From: Gemmatimonadota bacterium
GTDB taxonomy: Bacteria > Gemmatimonadota > Gemmatimonadetes > Longimicrobiales > Gaopeijiaceae
NCBI GenBank assembly: GCA_022340755.1
Contig: JAJDNI010000173.1
Location: 1-57,207, forward strand
Reading direction: 5' to 3'
Length of the DNA: 57,207 bases
In this document: positions 23,344 through 29,633 of the stretch, piece after piece
Layout of the letters: each line of letters starts with the position of its first letter
How positions within the stretch are numbered: the stretch's first letter is position 1
Program-made: the position numbers and the translations under genes
The notes under the pieces: model-generated
Told to the model about the DNA's origin: nothing
Database searches by the model: none
The model's input: only the letters and a program-made list of their open reading frames with translations

Positions 23344-24651
23344 TCAGTCACTCAGCCCGTACATCCTCACCTTCCTCCAGAGCGTCGACCGGTGCATCCC
23401 CAACTCTCTGGCGGTGCGCGAGCGGCTCCCCTGGTTTCGCTGGAGGGCCTCCGCGATCACCTCCCTCTCGTTCCGCCTGCCCGCCGACACGCCATTCACG
23501 GCGGCCGCCGCCCTCGTGATGCTCCCGGGGAGATCGGCAGGTTGGATCTGGTCCGAGTGGCACATGACGAAGGCGTGCTCGATGGCGTTCTCGAGCTCCC
23601 TGACGTTCCCCGGGAAGGAATATCGACGAAGGGCGGCAAGAGTCTCCGGGGAGACGCGATCAATCGACCTGCGCGTCTTCTTCCTGAACTTCCTCAGGAA
23701 ATGGTCGACGAGTAGAGGGACGTCCTCGGGTCTCTCCCGAAGTGGTGGAATCCGGACTTCCACCACGTTGATCCTGAAGTAGAGATCTTCCCGGAAGCTC
23801 CCCTCTGCGATGCGCGCGGGCAGGTCGGCATTCGTGGCGGCAAGAATGCGTGCATCCGTATGCATCGTCCTGGTGGACCCCAGAGGCTGGTACTCCCCGT
23901 CGTTGAGGACGCGCAGGAGCTTGACCTGGAGCGCCGGGTCCATCTCGCTGATCTCGTCCAGCAGCAGGGTGCCGCCGTTCGCCAGGCAAAACTTCCCGGG
24001 CTTGTCCCGCTTGGCATCGGTGAACGCACCTTTCTCGTATCCGAACAGCTCGGATTCCAGAAGACTGGCGGGCAGCGCTCCGCAGTTGATGCGGATATAC
24101 GGCCCGTAGTTCCGCGGACTGAGATTGTGGATGACCTGGGCGATGAGCTCTTTCCCCGAGCCCGAAGGGCCCTCGATCAGGACATTGCACTCCGACTTCG
24201 CGATGTCCGGAAGAAGCTGGACAAGCTGTTGCATCTCCCGGTTCACGCTCACGATGTCAGCCAGTGCCTTGTGTTCGTTCAGTCGTCGGTGGAGATCCTC
24301 GAGGTCGGAGAGGTCCCGGAAGAACTCGACGCCCCCCACGACATTCCCTCCCTGGTCCCGAAGGAGCGCCGTCGTCACGCTCACAGGTAACTCGCATCCC
24401 TCCTTCGTCAGGATGGAGACACGCGCGTTCTCCACAGCGTCGTGGTGCTGAAGGGTGTCCTTGAGGGGACAACGAGAGTGGCAGAACTCCGTGCGGAAAA
24501 CATCGAAGCAGTGCCTTCCCACCGCCTCTCGCGACTCGAAGCCCGTGATCTCTTCCGCGGCTCTGTTGAACGCGGTGATGATCCGGTTCTCGTCGACAGT
24601 GAAGACGCCGTCGCTGATGCTCTGGAAGATCAGCTCACTGATGTCTTTCAT
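23344..24651 (-). CDS. Sigma-54-dependent activator, PAS-AAA-Fis (activator 2)
   Basis: 435-aa paralogue of the neighbouring activator. PAS about 4-112 with the Cys array C48, C57, C61; AAA+ with Walker A GPSGSGKE (161-168), Walker B TLLLDE (228-233) and C-terminal Fis helix-turn-helix (SRTARELGMHRSTLWRKV). Its sigma-54 contact loop reads GAFTDA (208-213) rather than GAFTGA, which may alter or weaken open-complex formation; some natural activators carry this variant. AGGAAC precedes ATG 24651. It sits 47 bp upstream of activator 1 and after a USP gene, so two related activators are made together. Confidence 0.92.
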   Translation of the reverse strand: MKDISELIFQSISDGVFTVDENRIITAFNRAAEEITGFESREAVGRHCFDVFRTEFCHSRCPLKDTLQHHDAVENARVSILTKEGCELPVSVTTALLRDQGGNVVGGVEFFRDLSDLEDLHRRLNEHKALADIVSVNREMQQLVQLLPDIAKSECNVLIEGPSGSGKELIAQVIHNLSPRNYGPYIRINCGALPASLLESELFGYEKGAFTDAKRDKPGKFCLANGGTLLLDEISEMDPALQVKLLRVLNDGEYQPLGSTRTMHTDARILAATNADLPARIAEGSFREDLYFRINVVEVRIPPLRERPEDVPLLVDHFLRKFRKKTRRSIDRVSPETLAALRRYSFPGNVRELENAIEHAFVMCHSDQIQPADLPGSITRAAAAVNGVSAGRRNEREVIAEALQRNQGSRSRTARELGMHRSTLWRKVRMYGLSD

Positions 24652-24696
24652 GTTCCTGGGTCCCTGCCTGGCGTCCATCGAGCGCGGCTCCGTCGC

Positions 24697-25233
24697 TTAA
24701 CGAGCCACCAGCTCGATCTGCTCCCACGCCCCGTCGGGAAGTCCCAGCTTTGCGCTGATGAGGGCAGCAGTGGCGTTAATATGAAACTGCCGGGAGTCCC
24801 GGGGGCCGACAAGGACCACCGGGCAGGCGAAGCCCTCGGCGAACTCGTCGAGAGGCTTGCGACCGAAGTGGGCGTTCGGCGCGGGATATCCGAGCACGAG
24901 GACCTGGAATTCCCGTTTCACCAGGCACCGATGCAGCTCCCGCCAGCTGTTGTCGTCACAGAGCCTGAAGCCCACCTCCAGATAGTCCCCGGCCCGCTCG
25001 TCGTAGTACAGCCGGAGCTCTCGCTCCCTCTTCACGACCAGATCGTCAAACTCCTTCCGGGACAGGCCGATGGGAGGCGTGGCGGTGGGATCATAGGGAT
25101 CGGCCAGAAAGTGGAACACGTTCAGTTGAATCCCGTGCATGCGCGACAGCTCGAGAGCATAGTCGAACGCCCAGTCGCCCTGCTCCGAATAGTGGGCGCA
25201 GAAACCGACTGCGTTCAGGGTTGGAATGGCCAT
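24697..25233 (-). CDS. Universal stress protein (UspA)-family protein
   Basis: 178-aa protein with the UspA fold: NAVGFCAHYSEQGDWAFDYALELSRMHGIQLNVFHFL at the N-terminus and FQVLVLGYPAPNAHFGRKPLDEFAEGFACPVVLVGPRDS in the second half. The usual ATP-binding G-x2-G-x9-G(S/T) motif is not clearly complete, so it may be a non-nucleotide-binding type. GAGGAGGAGGTG precedes ATG 25233. It lies between the NifX-DUF1847 gene and two sigma-54 activator genes in one transcript. Usp proteins in such operons often mark anaerobic or energy stress; the exact role is unknown. Confidence 0.8.
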   Translation of the reverse strand: MAIPTLNAVGFCAHYSEQGDWAFDYALELSRMHGIQLNVFHFLADPYDPTATPPIGLSRKEFDDLVVKRERELRLYYDERAGDYLEVGFRLCDDNSWRELHRCLVKREFQVLVLGYPAPNAHFGRKPLDEFAEGFACPVVLVGPRDSRQFHINATAALISAKLGLPDGAWEQIELVAR

Positions 25234-25284
25234 GGTGCACCTCCTCCTCTCGACCGGCTGGCCGCGCGTGAGCGCACGCCAGGG

Positions 25285-26262
25285 TCAGATGTCCTCCATG
25301 TGATAATGCGAATACACGGCTCCTATCGGGTTATTCGCCAGAGACTTGTCCTTCACGAAAATGGTTGTCACCGGAGCCCGGCTTTCCCTGCTGAAGACAC
25401 CGTCCACCCCGACGCACAGACCCACGAGCACGTTCAAATCCGTTCCGGCCGCGTTCAGCGCCGCCGCCTGGCCCACTGGATCGCACGCCGCCACCCTGGT
25501 CGCGCCTGCGGAACGGGTCTGCTGCGCCCCTGTGGAACGTGATTCCGAGCCCGGGTTCCGCCGCACCTTGCAGCATACGGGAACGACCTGGAAGAATCGG
25601 CGCAGAACCCTGGTGAGCACCGAGGCGGGCTCCAGAAGATCCTCACAGAAGGCGACGCCCAGCTTCGTGTAGCCCATCTCCAGGGCGAAGTAGACCAGCT
25701 CGGCAAGACGGCACAGCGTGCGCTCCTCCTCACACGCAACGTCCCAGGCGGCTTCCAGCGTCTTCTCGTAACCGTTGGACGCACCCGGAAGCGGGGTCGT
25801 GAGCCAGGGGCACGGCTGGGCCCGGAGACATACGCGGTCGGGGCACGCGAGACAGTCCATAGGGGGAGTGCGGGCGGCGGCGGCAGCCTCACGTCGAGCC
25901 TTCTCGGGACCTTTCCCTGTCTCGGGAGGACTACCCTCGGAGGCGAAGCCGAACCCGGGGTGAAGGCCTCCGCACCGCAAGGCGTCCACAACCTCCTCGG
26001 CCGTGCCGGCCACGTTGTCGATGACCTCCACCGCCTGGGACTCCACCGTCTCGCGGGTGGACCGGCTGATGCCCCCGCACACAAGCGCGTCCACACGCTC
26101 CTCCGAGAGAATGCGGGTCAGATCCATCCACGTCGCCCGATCGAGAGGCACGGCGGACTCCTCCAGGATTCTCCGACGCTTCACCGTGATGAGGAGCACC
26201 CTGTCCGCGATGGTGCATCGCGGAGCCACCCTTTGATCCAGAAGTGGAATTCCGAAGCGCAT
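25285..26262 (-). CDS. Fusion of NifX-like domain with DUF1847
   Basis: 325-aa protein. Residues about 1-105 resemble a NifX/FeMo-cofactor-binding domain (MRFGIPLLDQRVAPRCTIADRVLLI, VDALVCGGISRSTRETVESQ, VEVIDNVAGTAEEVVDAL). Residues about 135-325 match DUF1847: CLACPDRVCLRAQPCPW, MGYTKLGVAFCEDLLEPA, VVPVCCKV, CDPVGQAAALNAAGTDLNVLVGLCVG, VTTIFVKDKSLANNPIGAVYS. DUF1847 proteins are Cys-rich, common in anaerobes and uncharacterised. First gene of the leftward regulatory operon, preceded by a -24/-12 promoter at 26300-26316 on the minus strand. The fusion suggests metal-cluster handling or sensing. Confidence 0.82.
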   Translation of the reverse strand: MRFGIPLLDQRVAPRCTIADRVLLITVKRRRILEESAVPLDRATWMDLTRILSEERVDALVCGGISRSTRETVESQAVEVIDNVAGTAEEVVDALRCGGLHPGFGFASEGSPPETGKGPEKARREAAAAARTPPMDCLACPDRVCLRAQPCPWLTTPLPGASNGYEKTLEAAWDVACEEERTLCRLAELVYFALEMGYTKLGVAFCEDLLEPASVLTRVLRRFFQVVPVCCKVRRNPGSESRSTGAQQTRSAGATRVAACDPVGQAAALNAAGTDLNVLVGLCVGVDGVFSRESRAPVTTIFVKDKSLANNPIGAVYSHYHMEDI

Positions 26263-26299
26263 GGTCTCAACCGGGGCTCACTGTTTCAGCCTCCGGACG

Positions 26300-26316
26300 A
26301 GCAACTCCCATGCCGA
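26300..26316 (-). promoter_or_regulatory. Sigma-54 promoter of the NifX-DUF1847/USP/activator operon
   Basis: On the minus strand: TCGGCATGGGAGTTGCT. GG-N10-GC spacing is exact, -12 TTGCT is perfect and -24 CGGCATG differs from TGGCACG at two places. Start near 26290 leaves about 28 nt before ATG 26262. The activators would thus stimulate their own operon. Confidence 0.7.
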
Positions 26317-26370
26317 GGCTCCGAGCCCGCCCACGCTCCCGTCTTCTTGGCGGAAGACGACACTGGAGCG

Positions 26371-26408
26371 TTGCACGAGGTGTCGCGTTACGACCCGCTG
26401 TTGCAACA
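26371..26408. promoter_or_regulatory. TTGCA-containing palindromes between divergent sigma-54 promoters
   Basis: TGTTGCAACA (26399-26408) is a perfect 10-nt palindrome; TTGCAC at 26371-26376 repeats its core 31 bp, about three helical turns, away. The position between the two divergent -24/-12 promoters is right for a shared activator site. Evidence is positional only. Confidence 0.35.
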
Positions 26409-26562
26409 CATGCGACGCCGCCGGGGCTCCCAGCCACGGTGGGCCGGGTCGGCGGAAACGTGCTGTCGATCACGCAAGCGCAGGTCGGGTCGGGGCCCGG
26501 TGACGGCGACGGGCGCTTCGCCGAGGCGAGAGCGCCGCCACGAGGAGGAGGGACCGGAGATC

Positions 26563-26579
26563 CTGGTATGCCCTTTGCC
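26563..26579 (+). promoter_or_regulatory. Sigma-54 promoter of the Hmc-like operon
   Basis: CTGGTATGCCCTTTGCC has exact GG-N10-GC spacing with -12 TTTGC and -24 CTGG-x-A-x-G. Start near 26590 leaves about 30 nt before ATG 26620, nearly the same geometry as the promoters at 21191 and 26300. Confidence 0.65.
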
Positions 26580-26619
26580 TTGCGTGAAGAGGTGAACGCA
26601 CCCCAACGAGGTTGAGGGA

Positions 26620-28059
26620 ATGCCCACGACTGCCGTACCACAGAACCAAGCGCATGCCGGGTCCCCGGAGCGACGCGTCTTTCCGTACCATGTCCTGGAG
26701 CGGCCTGACGACAGGCTTGTGGACCGCTTTCTCGAAGCGTTCGCACGGGTGCTGGAATACACCGACTACAAGCCGCTGCTGGACACCTACTGCAGGTCGA
26801 CCGCGAAGTGCAACCGTTGTGCCGTGGCTTGCCCCATTCTCCTGGCGTCCGGGGACCCGCGCGACATCCCCTGCTACCGGACGAACCTCCTACTCGACAC
26901 CTACAGGCGCTACTTCACGCTGGACGGGTGGGTCCGGTCGCGATTCACCAAGCCCTTCGAGCTGACGGAGGAAGTGATCGACGAGATGGGTGACGTCTTC
27001 TATCGATGCACGGTGTGTCGCCGCTGCACACGGTCGTGCCCTCTCGGGTTCGACCACGGACTGATCACCCGCCTGGGACGCTACCTGTTGAGCCTCGTCG
27101 GGGTCGTGCCCAAAGCGCTCCAGGTAAGCGTCCAGGAGCAGCTCCAGGGTGAGACCCACAACACGTCCAAGGTGTCCCGGGCCGGCCTTCTGGATGTGCT
27201 CTCCTTCCTCTCGGAGGAGATGGAGGATGCCCTCGGCGTGGAGCTGCAGTTTCCCACGGACCGAACGGACCGTGACTACGTGTTCTTCTGTGCCGTGAGC
27301 GACTACCTCATGGAACCGGACACCTTGATGGGAAACGCGGCCGTGCTGTACGCGGCAGGCGATTGGGATCGCTGGACCATCGGGCTGTGCAACTACGACG
27401 GGATCAACTACGGGCTCTTCTACAGCGACTGGCACCTGGAGAACATCATCAAGCAGCTCGTCTCCGAGGTGGAGCGTCTCAGAGGTCGCAACATCCTCAT
27501 CGGCGAATGTGGTCACGCGTCGCGGGCGGCCCACGACTTCATTCCGACATTCATGGGGAAGCGGGCTCCGAGGGTGATGAACTTCATGGAGTATACCCTC
27601 GACTGCCTGCGAGCCGGGAAGATCAGGCTCGACCCCGACGTCATCACCGAGCGGGTCACCTACCACGACCCCTGCAACCTCGCGCGCTCGGGGTGGATCG
27701 TCGATCAACCGCGGGAGATTCTCCGCAGCTTCGTTCACGACTACGTGGACATGACCCCGAAAGGCGCCGACAACTACTGCTGCGGAGGGGGCGGAGGCCT
27801 CGTGTCCATCGATGAGCTGCACGACTTCCGGATGGAAGTCGCCGGGAAGATCAAGGCCGAGCAGATCGCCCGCACGGGAGCCGACATCGTCGTGGCTCCG
27901 TGCGCCAACTGCAAGAAGCAGCTCAAGGAGCTCGTAGAGCACTACGAGCTGCCCTGCACGGTCATGGGTCTCCACGACCTCGTGCTCAAGGCCATCGAGA
28001 TCCCCGGCGGAAAGTCTCCCGCGGAGCGTAAGGAAGAGGCCGCGCTCTTCGCGGTCTGA
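26620..28059 (+). CDS. HmcF/DsrK-like FeS oxidoreductase with CCG domain
   Basis: 479-aa protein like the HdrD/DsrK/HmcF/TmcB group. Two ferredoxin clusters: C58/64/67/71 (first spacing 5 instead of 2) and C130/133/136/140. The C-terminal CCG region has DPC352, CCGGGGG from 387 and APCANC (428-431), the type that holds a noncubane cluster active on disulfides in heterodisulfide reductase. No signal peptide, so cytoplasmic. It should work with the cytochrome b subunit encoded next. GAGGGA precedes ATG 26620. In sulfate reducers this partner pair links menaquinol and cytoplasmic thiol or disulfide substrates. Confidence 0.9.
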   Translation: MPTTAVPQNQAHAGSPERRVFPYHVLERPDDRLVDRFLEAFARVLEYTDYKPLLDTYCRSTAKCNRCAVACPILLASGDPRDIPCYRTNLLLDTYRRYFTLDGWVRSRFTKPFELTEEVIDEMGDVFYRCTVCRRCTRSCPLGFDHGLITRLGRYLLSLVGVVPKALQVSVQEQLQGETHNTSKVSRAGLLDVLSFLSEEMEDALGVELQFPTDRTDRDYVFFCAVSDYLMEPDTLMGNAAVLYAAGDWDRWTIGLCNYDGINYGLFYSDWHLENIIKQLVSEVERLRGRNILIGECGHASRAAHDFIPTFMGKRAPRVMNFMEYTLDCLRAGKIRLDPDVITERVTYHDPCNLARSGWIVDQPREILRSFVHDYVDMTPKGADNYCCGGGGGLVSIDELHDFRMEVAGKIKAEQIARTGADIVVAPCANCKKQLKELVEHYELPCTVMGLHDLVLKAIEIPGGKSPAERKEEAALFAV

Positions 28060-28113
28060 GCCATGGAGCCCCCTGCCAGTCGCACTTGGCGGGCTCCCAC
28101 GTGAGCGAACGGT

Positions 28114-28818
28114 ATGAACATTGATGCCTGGATCGAGTTCGCCGAGGGTCCCCTCTTCGGAATCACCTTCCTGGTCCTGGTCTTAGGCCTCGGAAGGCAG
28201 ATCCTGCTCCAGCTCTACTTCCTCGGAGTGAAGAAGGGCCGGCGCCTGAAGCGCGTCCCCTGGAAGGACATCACCCGGGAGACTCTGGGCTGGGCCGTAC
28301 CGATCAGGCACATCGAGCCAGGGACGGGTCTCTTCTCGACCTCGTCGTACGTCATGCACGTCGGGCTCCTCGTCATCCCCGTCTTCCTGGTCGATCATGT
28401 GGTCCTGTGGGAGAGCTTCCTGGGCATCGGCCTGCCGGCCATCGGCAAGGGCACGGCCGACATCTTGACCCTGCTCACCATAGGGTGTGGCCTTCTGCTG
28501 TTGGGGCTCCGGATTTTCAGGGCCCGGCACCGGCTCGTGAGCCGTCCGTCGGACTATGTCCTCCTGCTGCTGGTCCTGCTGCCGTTCCTTTCGGGATACC
28601 TCGCGTCCCATCCCGCCGTGAACCCGTGTCCGTGGAACGTGATGATGCTGACCCACGTGTTGAGCGGGGAGCTCCTCTTCGTGGTGACACCCTTCACCAA
28701 GCTGGCCCACGTGGTCCTGTTCTTCTTCGACCGGATCTCGGCGGTTCACTGGCAGCTCCGGCCGGGAGCGGGAGACCGGGTGGCGGAAGCACTGTACGGT
28801 GAGGAGGTGAAGATCTGA
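28114..28818 (+). CDS. HmcE/DsrM/NarI-like cytochrome b membrane subunit
   Basis: 234-aa membrane protein with about five helices (residues about 12-32, 78-98, 110-132, 145-166, 180-210). Conserved histidines are placed in helices (VMHVGLLVIPVF, LASHPAVNPCPWNVMMLTHVLSGELLFVVTPFTKLAHV), matching heme-b-binding subunits of the NarI/DsrM group. It probably oxidises or reduces quinone and exchanges electrons with the CCG protein encoded upstream. The ribosome site before ATG 28114 is weak. Its TGA overlaps the next ATG (TGATG). Confidence 0.85.
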   Translation: MNIDAWIEFAEGPLFGITFLVLVLGLGRQILLQLYFLGVKKGRRLKRVPWKDITRETLGWAVPIRHIEPGTGLFSTSSYVMHVGLLVIPVFLVDHVVLWESFLGIGLPAIGKGTADILTLLTIGCGLLLLGLRIFRARHRLVSRPSDYVLLLLVLLPFLSGYLASHPAVNPCPWNVMMLTHVLSGELLFVVTPFTKLAHVVLFFFDRISAVHWQLRPGAGDRVAEALYGEEVKI

Positions 28819-29633
28819 TGCGGGCGATCCTGGTGGACGTGACCCGGTGCACCGGATGCGAACGGTGCGTCGACGCCTGTGTCGAGAAGAACGGCACGGA
28901 CCCGGTGAAAGCGCAAATCGACCGGCTGGTCAGCGCGGACGGTCTGTCGGAGAACCGACTGCTGAGCGTCCCTCAGGTCGCCGCCGGGCGGTTCTCCCGG
29001 CTGAGCTGCATGCATTGTCTGGAGCCGAGCTGTGTTTCGGCTTGCCTGGTGGGAGGCATCACGAAGACTCCGGAGGGACCGGTCGTCTATGATCCCGAGA
29101 AGTGCATCGGCTGCCGGTACTGCATGCTCGCTTGTCCGTTCCACGTCCCGCGGTACGAGTGGGGCGAGACGACCCCGTTCATGAGGAAATGCGACATGTG
29201 CGCGGACCGGCAGGCGGAGGGACGCGAGCCGGCGTGCGTGGAAGCATGTCCCAACGAAGCCCTCCGGTTCGGGGAGCGGGACGATCTTCTGAGGGAAGCA
29301 CACGAGCTCATCGACCGCCACCGGGGAGCCTATCTGCCTCGGGTATGGGGGGAGCACGAGCTCGGGGGCACATCGGTCCTGTACATATCGGACGTGGACC
29401 TGGGTGCCATGGGATGGCCCGGACCACGCACGGCGCCGATTCCGTCCCTCACCGAACCGCTCATCGCCAAGACGCCCTTCGTGGGACTGAGCGTTGCCGC
29501 CGGCCTCCTGGGAATCAACTGGGTGATCCGCAGGCGCATGAGGCTGGCCATGGAATCGGCGGCCGGCACGGGTTTCGGCGAGTCCATGGGCACGGACGAC
29601 GATGGAAGGTCGAGCACGGAGGGTAATTCGTGA
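28818..29633 (+). CDS. HmcB/DsrO-like 4x[4Fe-4S] ferredoxin, no export signal
   Basis: 271-aa FeS protein with four assignable clusters: C11/14/17/21, C64/67/72/76, C96/99/102/106 and C125/128/140/144, and a C-terminal membrane helix at about 217-235 followed by a hydrophilic tail. It is a close structural counterpart of the HybA-like protein at 20027 but begins directly with MRAILVDVTRCTGC, with no Tat signal. GAGGAGGTG precedes ATG 28818. Stop overlaps the next start by 4 bp (GTGA), so it is strictly coupled with the NrfD-cytochrome fusion. Confidence 0.92.
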   Translation: MRAILVDVTRCTGCERCVDACVEKNGTDPVKAQIDRLVSADGLSENRLLSVPQVAAGRFSRLSCMHCLEPSCVSACLVGGITKTPEGPVVYDPEKCIGCRYCMLACPFHVPRYEWGETTPFMRKCDMCADRQAEGREPACVEACPNEALRFGERDDLLREAHELIDRHRGAYLPRVWGEHELGGTSVLYISDVDLGAMGWPGPRTAPIPSLTEPLIAKTPFVGLSVAAGLLGINWVIRRRMRLAMESAAGTGFGESMGTDDDGRSSTEGNS

